A DNA stretch of 64,000 nucleotides from Panulirus ornatus (GCF_036320965.1 NC_092240.1:9242501-9306500); one strand, 5' to 3'. Positions 37,601 to 51,950 are shown, counted from the first letter of the stretch. Numbers and translations are program-made. The notes: generated by a model not told the origin, from the sequence alone.

Positions 37601-40600
37601 AATTTTGAGGAAAATCTATTTTTCAAAAAAATCAAGAAAAATCCAAGGCTATAGCCTGGGATAATTTTTTGCTCAGATTTTCAACTTGTTCAGATTTTAA
37701 TGAAAATCTGGGTATAAGTGGTATTCTATGTGGTGATTAAGGATATCGGGTCAAAAGACTGCATTTCCTATAATGAAGCGCTTAATTACATACTTAATAT
37801 TAATTATAATTACAATAATAGAATGCTAATCATTTGACTAATTGGGCGAATTTTAAGGTTTAGAGCACAGATTCTTATTCAGCAGAGGTAAGAGCATCTA
37901 TGTTGAAACTTTGAGGAAAATCTATTTTTACAAAAAAATCAAGAAAAATCCAAGGCTATAGCCTGGGATAATTTTTTGCTCAGATTTTCAACTTGTTCAG
38001 ATTTTAAAGAAAATCTGTGTATAAGTGGTATTCTATGTGGTGATTAAGGATATCGAATCAAAAGACCGTATTTCGTAAAATTAAGCGCTTAATTACATAC
38101 TTAGTGTTAATTATAACTATATTAATATGCTAATCACTCGACTAATTACATGAATTTTAAGGTTTTGACCACAGATTCTTATTCAGCAGAGGTAAAAGCA
38201 TCTATGTTGAAATTTTGAAGAAAATCTATTTTTTCAAAAAAATCAAGAAAAATCCAAGGCTATAGCCTAGGATAATTTTTTGCTCAGATTTTCAACTTGT
38301 TCATATTTTAATGAAAATCTGGGTATAAGTGGTATTCTATATGGTGATTAAGGATATCGAGTCAAAAGACTGTATTTCGTAAAATTAAGCGCTTAATTAC
38401 ATACTTAGTGTTACTTATAACTATATTAATATGCTAATCACTCGACTAATTGCACGAATTTTAAGGTTTTGACCACAGATTCTTATTAAGGAGAGGTAAA
38501 AGCATCTATGTTGAAATTTTGAGGAAATTGTATTTTTCAAAAAAATCAAGAAAAATCCCAGGATACGCATGGATAATTTTTTGCTCAAATTTTCAACTTG
38601 TTCAGATTTTAATGAAAATCTGGGTATAAGTGGTATTCTATATGGTGATTAAGGATATCAAGTCAAAAGGCCGTATTTCGTAAAATTAAGCGCTTAATTA
38701 CATACTTAGTTTTAATTATAACTATTAAAATGTTAGTTAATCGACTAATTGCATGAATTTTAAGGTTTTGACCAAAGATTCTTATTCAGGAGAGGTAAAA
38801 GCATCTATGTTGAAATTTTGAGGAAAATGTATTTCTCAAAAAAATCAAGAAAAATCCCTGGAAAATCCTGGAGAATATTTGGATCAGATTTTGAACTTGT
38901 TCAGATTTTAATGAAAATCTGGGTGTAAGTGCTGTTCTATGTGGTGATTAAGGATATCGGGTCAAAAGACTGCATTTCTTATAATTAAGCGCTTAATTAC
39001 ATACTTAATATTAATTATAATTACAATAATAGAATGCTAATCATTCGAGTAATTGGACGAATTTTAAGGTTTAGACCACAGATTCCTATTCAGCAGAGCT
39101 TAAGGCATCTATGTTGAAACTTTGAGGAAAATCTATTTTTTACAAAAAAATCAAGAAAAATCCTGGGATAATTATTTGCTCAGATTTTCAACTTGTTCAG
39201 ATTTTAATGAAAATCTGGGTATAAGTGGTATTCTATATGGTGATTAAGGATATCGAGTCAAAAGACCGTATTTCTTAAAATTAAGCGCTTAATTACATAC
39301 TTAGTGTTAATTATAACTATATTGATATGCTAATTACTCGACTAATTGCATGAATTTTAAGGTTTTGACCACAGATTCTTATTCAGCAGAGGTAAAAGCA
39401 TCTATGTTGAAATTTTGAGGAAAATGTATTTTTCAAAATAATCAAGAAAAATCCCAGGGATAATATTTGGCACAGATTTTCAACTTGTTCAGATTTTAAT
39501 GAAAATCTGAGTGTAAGTGCTGTTCTATGTGGTGATTAAGGATATCGGGTCAAAAGACTGCATTTTCTAAAATTAAGCGCTTAATTGCATACTTAATATT
39601 AATTATAAGTATAATAATAGTATGCTAATCAATCGACTAATTGGACGAATTTTAAGGTTTTGACCACAGATTCTTATTCAGCAGAGGTTAAGGCATCTAT
39701 GTTGAAACTTTGAGGAAAATCTATTTTTACAAAAAAATCAAGAAAAATCCTAGGCTATAGCCTGGGATAATTTTTTGCTCAGATTTTCATCTTGTTCAGA
39801 TTTTAATGAAAATCTGGGTATAAGTGGTATTCTATATGGTGATTAAGGATATCGAGTCAAAAGACTGTATTTCGTAAAATTAAGCGCTTAATTACATACT
39901 TAGTGTTAATTATAGATATATTAATATGCTAATCATTCGACTAATTGCATGAATTTTAAGGTTTTGACCACAGATTCTTATTCAGGAGAGGTAAAAGCAT
40001 CTATGTTGAAATTTTGAGGAAAATCTATTTTTCAAAAAAAATCAAGAAAAATCCAAGGGAATAGCCTGGGATAATTTTTTGCTCAGATTTTCAACTTGTT
40101 AAGATTTTAATGAAAATCTTTGTATAAGTGGCATTCTATATGGTGATTAAGGATATCGAGTCAAAAGACCGTATTTCGTAAAATTAAGCGCTTAATTACA
40201 TACTTAGTGTTAATTATAACTATATTAATATGCTAATCACTCGACTAATTGCATGAATTTTAAGGTTTTGACCACAGATTCTTGTTCAGGAGAGGTAAAA
40301 GCATCTATGTTGAGATTTTGAGGAAAATGTATTTCTCAAAAAAATCATGAAAAATCCCCGGGTATAGCCTGGATAATATTTGGCTCAGATTTTCAACTTG
40401 TTCAGATTTTAATGAAAATCTGGATGTAAGTGATGTTCTATATGGTGATTAAGGATATCGGGTCAAAAGACTGCATTTCCTATAATTAAGCGCTTAATTA
40501 CATACTTAATATTAATTATAATTACAAAAATAGAATGCTAATCATTCGACTAATTGGACGAATTTTAAGGTTTTGACCACAGATTCTTATTCAGCAGGGG

Positions 40601-43600
40601 TAAAGGCATCTATGTTGAAATTTTGAGGAAAATCTATTTTTACAAAAAAATCAAGAAAAATCCAAGCCTGGATAATATTTGGCTCAGATTTTCAACTTGT
40701 TTAGATTTTAATGAAAATCTGGGTGTAAGTGCTGTTCTATGTGGTGATTAAGGATATCGGGTCAAAAGACTGCATTTTCTAAAATTAAGCGCTTAATTGC
40801 ATACTTAAAATTAATTGTAATTATAATAATATGCTAATCAATCGACTAATTTGACGAACTTTAAGGTTTTGACCACAGATTCTTATTCAGCAGAGGTAAA
40901 AGCATCTATGTTGAAATTTTGAGGAAATTCTATTTTTTCAAAAAAATCAAGATAATAATATTTGGCTCAGATTTTCAACTTGTTTAGATTTTAATGAAAA
41001 TCTGGGTGTAAGTGCTGTTCTATGTGGTGATTAAGGATATCGGGTCAAAAGACTGCACTTCCTATAATTAAGTGCTTAATTACATACTTAATATTTATTA
41101 TAATTATAATATTAGAATGCTAATCAATCAACTAATTGGACGAATTTTAAGGATTTGACCACAGTTTCTCATTCATCAGAGTTAAAGGCATCTATGTTGA
41201 AATTTTGAGGAAAATCTATTTTTTCAAAAAAATCAAGAAAAATCCAAGGCTATAGCCTGGGATAATTTTTTGCTCAGATTTTCAACTTGTTCAGATTTTA
41301 ATGAAAATCAGGGTATAAGTGGTATTCTATATGGTGATTAAGGATATCGAGTCAAAAGACTGTATTTCGTAAAATTAAGCGCTTAATTACATACTTAGTG
41401 TTAATTATAAATATATTAATATGCTAATCACTCGACTATTTGCATGAATTTTAAGGTTTTGACCACAGATTCTTATTCAGCAGAGGTAAAAGCATCTATA
41501 TTGAAATTTTGGGGAAAATGTATTTTTCAAAAAAAATCAAGAAAATCCAAGGGTATAGCCTGGATAATACTTTTCTCAGATTTTCAACTTTTTCAGATTT
41601 TAATGAAAATCTGGGTGTAAGTGATGTTTTATATGGTGATTAAGGATATCGAGTCAAAAGACTGCATTTCCTATAATTAAGCGCTTAATTACATACTTAA
41701 TATTAATTATAATTACAATAATAGAATGCCAGTCATTCGACTAATTTGACGAATTTTAAGGTTTTGACCACAGATTCTTATTCAGCAGAGGTAAAGACAT
41801 CTATATTGAAATTTTGAGGAAAATCTATTTTTTTCAAAAAAAAAAAAAAAAAAATCAATAAAAATCCCAGGGTATAGCCTGGATAATATTTGGCTCAGAT
41901 ATTCAACTTGTTCAGATTTTAATGAAAATCTGCGTGTAAGTGCTGTTCTATATGGTGATTAAGGATATCGGGTCAAAAGACTGCGTTTTATAATATTAAG
42001 CGCTTAATTGCATACTTAATATTAATTATAATTATAATGATAGTATGCTAATCAATCGACTAATTGGACGAATTTTAAGGTTTTGACCACAGATTCTTAT
42101 TAAGCAGAGGTAAAAGCATCTATGTTGAAATTTTGAGGAAAATCTATTTTTTCAAAAAAATCAAGAAAAATCCAAGGCTATAGCCTGGGATAATTTTTTG
42201 CTCAGATTTTCAACTTGTTCAGATTTTAATGAAAATCTGGGTATAAGTGGTATTCTGTATGGTGATTAAGGATATCGAGTCAAAAGACCGTATTTCGTAA
42301 AATTAAGCGCTTAATTACATACTTAGTGTTAATTATAACTATATTAATATGCTAATCACTCGACTAATTGCATGAATTTTAAGGTTTTGACCACAGATTC
42401 TTATTCAGGAGAGGGTAAAGGCATCTATGTTGAAATTTTGACGGAAAATCTATTTTTACAAAAAAATAAAGAAAAATCCAAGGATAATATTTGGCTCAGA
42501 TTTTCAACTTGTTCAGATTTTAATGAAAATCTGGGTGTTATTGTTGTTCTATATGGTGATTAAGGATATCGAGTCAAAAGACTGCATTTCCTATAATTAA
42601 GCGCTTAATTACATTCTTAATATTAATTATAATTACAATAATAGAATGCTAATCATTCGACTAATTGGACGAATTTTAAGGTTTTGACCATAGATTCTTA
42701 TTCATCAGAGGTAAAGGCATCTATGTTGAAATTTTGAGGAAAATCTATTTTTACAAAAAATCAAGAAAAATCCTAGGCTATAGCCTGGGATAATTTTTTG
42801 CTCAGATTTTCAACTTGTTCAGATTTTAATGAAAATGTGGGTATAAGTGGTATTCTATATGGTGATTAAGGTTATCGAGTCAAAAGACCGTATTTCGTAA
42901 AATGAAGCGCTTAATTACATACTTAGTGTTAATTATAACTATATTGATATGCTAATCACTCGACTAATTGCATGAATTTTAAGGTTTTGACCAAACATTC
43001 TTATTCAGAAGAGGTAAAAGCATCTATGTTGAAATTTTGAGGAAAATGTATTTTTCAAAAAAATCAAGAAAAATCCAAGGGTATAGCCTGGATAATATTT
43101 GGCTCAGATTTTCAACTTGTTCAGATTTTAATGAAAATCTGGATGTAAGTGATGTTCTATATGGTGATTAAGGATATCGGGTCAAAAGACTGCATTTCCT
43201 ATAATTAAGTGCTTAATTACATACTTAATATTAATTATAATTATAATAATAGAATGCTAATCAATCGACTAATTGGACGAATTTTAAGGTTTTGACCACA
43301 GATTCTTATTCAGCAGAGGTAAAAGCTTCTATGTTGAAATTTTGAGGAAAATGTATTTTTCAAAAAAATCAAGAAAAATCCCAGGATAATATTTGGCTCA
43401 GATTTTCATCTTGTTCAGATTTTAATGACAATCTGAGTGTAAGTGCTGTTCTATGTGGTGATTAAGGATATCGGGTCAAAAGACTGCATTTCCTATAAAT
43501 AAGTGCTTAATTACATACTTAATATTAATTATAATTATAATAAGAGAATGCTAATGAATCGACTAATTGGACGAATTTTAAGGTTTTGACCACAGTTTCT

Positions 43601-46600
43601 TATTCATCAGAATTAAAGGCATCTATGTTGATATTTTGAGGAAAATCTATTTTTTCAAAAAAATCAAGAAAAATCCAAGCCTGGGATAATTTTTTGCTCA
43701 GATATTCAACTTGTTCAGATTTTTATGAAAATTTGGGTATAAGTGGTATTCTATGTGGTGATTAAGGATATCGAGTCAAAAGACTGTATTTCGCAAAATT
43801 AAGCGCTTAATTACATACTTAGTGTTAATTACAACTATATTAATATGCTAATCACTCGACTAATTGCATGAATTTTAAGGTTTTGACCACAGATTCTTAT
43901 TCAGGAGAGGTAAAAGCATCTATGTTGAAATTCTGAGGAAAATGTATCTTTCAAAAAAATCAAGAAAAATCCAAGGATAACATTTGGCTCAGATTTTCAA
44001 CTTGTTCAGATTTTATTGAAAATCTGAGTGTAAGTGCTGTTCTATGTGGTGATTAAGGATATCGGGTCAAAAGACTGCATTTTCTAAAATTAAGCGCTTA
44101 ATTGCATACTTAATATTAATTATAAGTATAATAATAGTATGCTAATCAATCGACTAATTGGACGAATTTTAAGGTTTTGACCACAGATTCTTATTCAGCA
44201 GAGGTAAAGGCATCTATGTTGAAATTTTGAGGAAAATCTATTTTGCTCAGATTTTCAACTTGTTCATATTTTAATGAAAATCTGGGTATAAGTGGTATTC
44301 TATATGGTGATTAAGGATATCGAGTCAAAAGACCGTATTTCGTAAAATTAAGCGCTTAATTACATACTTAGTGTTAATTATAACTATATTAATATGCTAA
44401 TCACTCGACTAATTGCATGAATTTTAAGGTTTTGACCACAGATTCTTATTCAGGAGAGGTAAAAGCATCTATGTTGAAATTTTGAGGAAATTGTATATTC
44501 AAAAAAATCAAGAAAAATCCCAGGATAGCCTGGATAATTTTTTGCTCAGATTTTCAACTTGTTCAGATTTTAATGAAAATCTGGGTATAAGTGGTATTCT
44601 ATATGGTGATTAAGGATATCGAGTCAAAAGACTGTATTTCGTAAAATTAAGCGCTTAATTACATACTTGATTTTAATTATAATACTATTAGTATGCTAAG
44701 TCATTCGACTAATTGCATGAATTTTAAGGTTTTGACCACAGATTCTTATTCAGCAGAGGTAAAAGCATCTATGTTGAAATTTTGAGGAAAATGTATTTTT
44801 CAAAAAAATCAAGAAAAATCCAGGCTATAGCCTGGGATAATATTTGGCTCAGATTTTCAACTTGTTCAGATTTTAATGAAAATCTGAGTGTAAGTGCTGT
44901 TCTATGTGGTGATTAAGGATATCGGGTCAAAAGACTGCATTTTCTAAAATTAAGCGCTTAATTGCATACTTAATATTAATTATAAGTATAATAATAGTAT
45001 GCTAATCAATCGACTAATTGGACGAATTTTAAGGTTTTGACCACAGATTCTTATTCAGCAGAGGTTAAGGCATCTATGTTGAAACTTTGAGGAAAATCTA
45101 TTTTTACAAAAAAATCAAGAAAAATCCAAGGCTATAGCCTGGGATAATTTTTTGCTCAGATTTTCAACTTGTTCAGATTTTAATGAAAATCTGGGTATAA
45201 GTGGTATTCTATATGGTGATTAAGGATATCGAGTCAAAAGACTGTATTTCGTAAAATTAAGCGCTTAATTACATACTTAGTGTTAATTATAGATATATTA
45301 ATATGCTAATCATTCGACTAATTGCATGAATTTTAAGGTTTTGACCACAGATTCTTATTCAGGAGAGGTAAAAGCATCTATATAGAAATTTTGAGGAAAA
45401 TGTATTTCTCAAAAAAATCAAGAAAAATCCCAGGGTATAGCCTGGATAATATTTGGCTCAGATTTTCAACTTGTTCAGATTTTAATGAAAATCTCAGTGT
45501 AAGTTCTGTTCTATGTGGTGATTAAGGATATCTGGTCAAAAGACTGCGTTTTATAATATTAAGCGCTTAATTGCATACTTAATATTAATTATAAGTATAA
45601 TGATAGTATGCTAATCAATCGACTAATTGGACGAATTTTAAGGTTTTGACCACAGATTCTTATTCACCAGAGGTAAAAGCATCTATGTTGAAATTTTGAA
45701 GAAAATCTATTTTTCAAAAAAAATCAAGAAAAATCCAAGGGAATAGCCTGGGATAATTTTTTGCTCAGATTTTCAACTTGTTCAGATTTTAATGAAAATC
45801 TTTGTATAAGTGGCATTCTATATGGTGATTAAGGATATCGAGTCAAAAGACCGTATTTCGTAAAATTAAGCGCTTAATTACATACTTAGTGTTAATTATA
45901 ACTATATCAATATGCTAATCACTCGACTAATTGCATGAATTTTAAGGTTTTGACCACAGATTCTTGTTCAGGAGAGGTAAAAGCATCTATGTTGAAATTT
46001 TGAGGAAAATGTATTTCTCAAAAACATCATGAAAAATCCCCGGGTATAGCCTGGATAATATTTGGCTCAGATTTTCAACTTGTTCAGTAAGTGCTGTTCT
46101 ATGTGGTGATTAAGGATATCGGGTCAAAAGACTGCACTTCCTATAATTAAGTGCTTAATTACATACTTAATATTAATTATAATTATAATATTAGAATGCT
46201 AATCAATCGACTAATTGGACGAATTTTAAGGATTTGACCACAGTTTCTTATTCATCAGAGTTAAAGGCATCTATGTTGAAATTTTGAGGAAAATCTATTT
46301 TTTCAAAAAAAATCAAGAAAAATCCAAGGCTGGGATAATTTTTTGCTCAGATTTTCAACTTGTTCAGATTTTAATGAAAATCTGGGTATAAGTGGTATTC
46401 TGTATGGTGATTAAGGATATCGAGTCAAAAGACAGTATTTCGTAAAATTAAGCGCTTAATTACATACTTAGTGTTAATTATAACTATATTAATATGCTAA
46501 TCACTCGACTAATTGCATGAATTTTAAGGTTTTGACCACAGATTCTTATTCAGGAGAGGGAAAAGCATCTATGTTGAAATTTTGAGGAAAATGTATTTTT

Positions 46601-47691
46601 CACAAAAATCATGAAAAATCCTAGGGTATAGCCTGGATAATACTTTTCTCAACTTGTTCAGATTTTAATGAAAATGTGGGTGAAAGTGATGTTCTATATG
46701 GTGATTAAAGATATCGGGTCAAAAGACTGCATTTCCTATAATTAAGCGCTTAATTACATACTTAATATTAATTATAATTACAAAAATAGAATGCTAATCA
46801 TTCGTCTAATTGGACGAATTTTAAGGTTTTGACCACAGATTCTTATTCAGCAGGGGTAAAGGCATCTATGTTGAAATTTTGAGGAAAATCTGTTTTTACA
46901 AAAAAATCAAGAAAAATCCAATAATATTTGGATAATATTTGGCTCAGATTTTCAACTTGTTCAGATTTTAATGAAAATCTGGGTGTTATTGATGTTCTAT
47001 ATGGTGATTAAGGATATCGAGTCAAAAGACTGCATTTCCTATAATTAAGCGCTTAATTACATACTTAATATTAATTATAATTACAATAATAGAATGCTAA
47101 TCATTCGACTAATTGGACGAATTTTAAGGTTTTGACCACAGATTCTTATTCAGCAGAGGTAAAGGCATCTCTGTTGAAATTTTGAGGAAAATCTATTTTT
47201 ACAAAAAATCAAGAAAAATCCTAGGCTATAGCCTGGGATAATTTTTTGCTCAGATTTTCAACTTGTTAAGATTTTAATGGAAATGTGGGTATAAGTGGTA
47301 TTCTATATGGTGATTAAGGATATCGAGTCAAAAGACCGTATTTCGTAAAATGAAGCGCTTAATTACATACTTAGTGTTAATTATAACTATATTGATATGC
47401 TAATCACTCGACTAATTGCATGAATTTTAAGGTTTTGACCACAGATTCTTATTCAGGAGAGGTAAAAGCATCTATGTTGAAATTTTGAGGAAAATGTATT
47501 TTTCAAAAAAATCAAGAAAAATCCAAGGGTATAGCCTGGATAATATTTGCTCAGATTTTCAACTTGTTCAGATTTTAATGAAAATCTGGTGTAAGTGATG
47601 TTCTATATGGTGATTAAGGATATCGAGTCAAAAGACTGCATTTCGTATAATTAAGCGCTTAATTACATACTTAGTATTAATTATAACTATA
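34619..47691. repeat. About 300-bp AT-rich satellite array, about 43 units
   Basis: A conserved core AATTTTAAGGTTTTGACCAC recurs 43 times (from 34641 to 47431 by its GTTTTGACC part), usually 290-306 bp apart. Short units of about 256-283 bp occur, for example at 36076, 44173 and 45947. Other conserved blocks are GTGATTAAGGATATCG, AGCATCTATGTTGAAATTTT, TTCAGATTTTAATGAAAATC and the palindrome AATTAAGCGCTTAATT. Two unit types are distinguished by linked bases: one has CACTCGACTAATTGCATG, the other AATCGACTAATTGGACG and usually an ATAATAGAATGC junction. They are interspersed, often alternating. No frame is open across units. Sequence ends abruptly at both borders. Confidence 0.97.
34931..35168 (+). 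mobile_element. SINE-like dispersed repeat, copy 2, inside the satellite
   Basis: A roughly 238-bp copy starting TCCCTGGGGATAGGGG and ending GAATAGTTTGAAAG plus a short A-rich tail interrupts the first satellite unit boundary. Satellite sequence resumes at ATATGCTAATCACTCGAC. About 25 bp of non-satellite sequence precedes its head (after 34905), and I could not define a clean target-site duplication. Unlike the other copies it is not bordered by a (TA)n array, though both sides are AT-rich. Confidence 0.87.
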
Positions 47692-47875
47692 GGGGAAAGT
47701 TGGTGTTAATCACAGGGAGGCTTCTGTACTCACGGGCTCGCCGCCCAGGGTCGAGCTCATAGGTTCGAATCCTGGTTGTGGCAGTCGGTCCACACAGTGA
47801 ACCCAGGCTGTTCCTTCACCCTTAGGGGGTTGGTTGATAATATGGGTTCCTCCCTCAGGCTAGGGTATATATACG
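47692..47875 (+). repeat. tRNA-like B-box sequence at right satellite border
   Basis: GGTTCGAATCC at 47762-47772 is a perfect RNA polymerase III B-box-like sequence, in a region starting exactly where the satellite ends. No clear A box and no complete cloverleaf were found, so this is a possible tRNA-derived SINE fragment rather than a tRNA. It runs to a short TATATATAC next to a SINE-like tail. Confidence 0.45.
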
Positions 47876-48282
<407 letters not shown>

Positions 48283-48284
<2 letters not shown>

Positions 48285-48614
48285 GTTAATGGAATGACCT
48301 TGATTAGGGCCTCAGCTGCCCGTGCCGTCTCAGCGCACATAAAAAACAGATAGGAAAGGTCGGCTCTCATGTGTCGCCAAAGACTCCTTCGCTCCGTCAC
48401 TGCTCAGTTTTCCCCTCCTTGTCTCTCTCATGTCATATGTCTACCTGCTTCGTCCACAGCTTCCTTCATCGTCTGTGCCCAGTCCTTCGTCCTCATTTTA
48501 TCGTCTTCCCAGCTCCCTCTACTCATGGCCTTCTGTCTCCGTAACTCCGGGCCCCTACCGTCGTCTGGTCGCTCGGTGTCTGGCCCCCTCTCCATCCTCT
48601 GGTTGGTCTGACCA

Positions 48615-48618
<4 letters not shown>
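48283..48618. other. Gene-free stretch
   Basis: C/T-rich toward the right. No gene is supported. Confidence 0.4.
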
Positions 48619-48700
<82 letters not shown>

Positions 48701-48853
48701 ATCGCCCACTTCACTTCCAAGTGAGAATCCTCCTCCTCCTCCTCTTTCACTTCCGAGCGAAATGTCCTCCTCCTCCTCCTCCTCCTCCTCCTCCTCCTCC
48801 TCTTCTTCTTCTTCTTCTTCTTCTTCTTCTTCTTCTTCTTCTTCTTCTTCTTC
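48619..48853. repeat. Pyrimidine tracts: (CT)n, (TCC)n, (TTC)n
   Basis: CT repeats (48619-48700) are followed by TCC tracts (48728-48745, 48764-48802) and a (TTC)n tract of about 52 bp (48802-48853). Confidence 0.96.
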
Positions 48854-49334
<481 letters not shown>

Positions 49335-49384
49335 TCATCTCTTGGGACCGTAATTTTGCTAAAAGCTTTTCCTTAACTTTCTCG

Positions 49385-49385
<1 letters not shown>

Positions 49386-49460
<75 letters not shown>
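49386..49460. repeat. (TA)n at left border of LINE copy 2
   Basis: About 75 bp of TA with one G substitution, directly abutting the inverted LINE segment. Confidence 0.96.
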
Positions 49461-49467
49461 CAGCGAA

Positions 49468-49816
49468 CAGCGAACAACAACTGACTCACTTCCCAAGCTC
49501 TCTCATCCCCAACAGACTTCATACTTGCCCCTCTTTCCAGGACTCTTGCATTTACCTCCCTTACAACCCCATCCATAAACAAATTAAACAACCATGGAGA
49601 CATCACACACCCCTGCCGCAAACCTACATTCACTGAGAACCAATCACTTTCCTCTCTTCCTACACGTACACATGCCTTACATCCTCGATAAAAACTTTTC
49701 ACTGCTTCTAACAACTTGCCTCCCACACCATATATTCTTAATACCTTCCACAGAGCATCTCTATCAACTCTATCATATGCCTTCTCCAGATCCATAAATG
49801 CTACATACAAATCCAT
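49468..49816 (-). pseudogene. Inverted fragment of the LINE reverse transcriptase
   Basis: It encodes residues about 213-328 of the copy 1 protein, from MDLYVAFMDLEKAYDRV through the GLRQGC block, ending at LLFA just before the catalytic Asp pair. The first catalytic Asp is here, while the second motif lies across the inversion, so no working polymerase can be made from this locus. No coding difference from copy 1 was seen by eye. Confidence 0.9.
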
Positions 49817-49820
49817 TTGT

Positions 49821-50581
49821 ATACAGCGCTGGTGGCTGATTCATGTGAGAAACTGCAGAAGCTGGTGACTGAGTTTGGTAAAGTGTGTGGAAGAAGAAAG
49901 TTGAGAGTAAATGTGAATAAGAGCAAGGTTATTAGGTACAGTAGGGGTGAGGGTCAAGTCAATTGGGAGGTGAGTTTGAATGGAGAAAAACTGGAGGAAG
50001 TGAAGTGTTTTAGATATCTGGGAGTGGATCTGTCAGCGGATGGAACCATGGAAGCGGAAGTGGATCATAGGGTGGGGGAGGGGGCGAAAATTTTGGGAGC
50101 CTTGAAAAATGTGTGGAAGTCGAGAACACTATCTCGGAAAGCAAAAATGGGTATGTTTGAGGGAATAGTGGTTCCAACAATGTTGTATGGTTGCGAGGCG
50201 TGGGCTATGGATAGAGATGTGCGCAGGAGGATGGATGTGCTGGAAATGAGATGTTTGAGGACAATGTGTGGTGTGAGGTGGTTTGATCGAGTAAGTAACG
50301 TAAGGGTAAGAGAGATGTGTGGAAATAAAAAGAGCGTGGTTGAGAGAGCAGAAGAGGGTGTTTTGAAATGGTTTGGGCACATGGAGAGAATGAGTGAGGA
50401 GAGATTGACCAAGAGGATATATGTGTCGGAGGTGGAGGGAACGAGGAGAAGAGGGAGACCAAATTGGAGGTGGAAAGATGGAGTGAAAAAGATTTTGTGT
50501 GATCGGGGCCTGAACATGCAGGAGGGTGAAAGGAGGGCAAGAAATAGAGTGAATTGGAGTCATGTGGTATACAGGGGTTGA
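49821..50581 (+). pseudogene. C-terminal fragment of the LINE reverse transcriptase
   Basis: It encodes residues about 331-582 of the copy 1 protein: TALVADS just after the FADD motif, then KSKV, FRYLGV, LYGCEAW, WFGHMERM and RRRGRP, with the same stop as copy 1. An apparent upstream Met at 49817 is created by the inversion junction. Two base differences from copy 1 were noticed, both synonymous (a Leu codon near 50131 and an Arg codon near 50544). Confidence 0.9.
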
Positions 50582-50765
50582 CGTGCTGTCAGTGGATTGA
50601 AGCAAGGCATGTGAAGCGTCTGGGGTAAACCATGGAAAGCTGTGTAGGTATGTATATTTGCGTGTGTGGACGTGTGTATGTACATGTGTATGGGGGGGGG
50701 GGTTGGGCCATTTCTTTCGTCTGTTTCCTTGCGCTACCTCGCAAACGCGGGAGACAGCGACAAAG

Positions 50766-51203
<438 letters not shown>

Positions 51204-51307
51204 CATTGTCCTCGATCTGTTGCCTCTTGTCAACAAAGGGTGTTAGACGCACACAACCTTAGTCTCTTTTCTCAGAAATATAAACGTTATGATATCTTAC
51301 ATAATTC

Positions 51308-51526
51308 TTTTTTTTTCCGTACATATTCGCCATTTCCCGCGTCAGCGAGGTAGCGTTAAGAACAGAGGACCGAGCCTATGAGAGGAAAAAATCTTCACTT
51401 GGTCCTCTTCTCTGTTCCCTCTTTTAGAAAAGTCAAAATGGGAGGGGAGAGGATTTCCAGCCCCCCTTCCGCTCCCTCCCCTTTTCGTCGCCTTTTACGA
51501 CACGCAGGGAATACGTGGGAAGTATA
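51308..51526 (-). mobile_element. SINE-like dispersed repeat, copy 5 (head truncated)
   Basis: A roughly 219-bp copy that lacks the last 25 bp or so of the head; it stops in GGAATACGTGGGAAGTATA and goes into (TA)n. Its internal sequence is more diverged (AGCCTATGAGAGG). Confidence 0.83.

Positions 51527-51529
<3 letters not shown>

Positions 51530-51597
<68 letters not shown>
51530..51597. repeat. (TA)n microsatellite
   Basis: About 68 bp of TA. Confidence 0.97.
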
Positions 51598-51601
<4 letters not shown>

Positions 51602-51947
51602 CTTTCTTTTTCCTCCTGTATATCCTGAATTATGTATTATTCATACTTTCAAAACATCTCCGATTTCATTCTCTTACTATGAATATGACCAAAAAAAAAT
51701 GGGGTAGAATAAAAAGAATGACGACACTCCCTCTTCCCATGTACACTCCCCCTCATAACAATGCATTGTGTACAGGTTTTTGCAATTCATCCGCTGTACC
51801 GTGGTTTACCGGGTATGGGTTAACATTCTCGCTGCATATTCAGCCAGGCGCCTCGACGTGTTTTGTAGTCCGCTTCCAGTAATCATTACTAAGTTTGTAT
51901 GGGATTGTCGTACTTGCAGTTAAATTTTTCTTTGTTCGTACAATGCT

Positions 51948-51950
<3 letters not shown>
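51598..51950. other. Gene-free stretch
   Basis: Mixed AT-rich sequence. No gene is supported. Confidence 0.4.

Noticed and set aside
42372..42563. 63-codon frame in the satellite
   Set aside because: It occurs in one satellite unit only. Neighbouring units have stops or frameshifts in the same frame.
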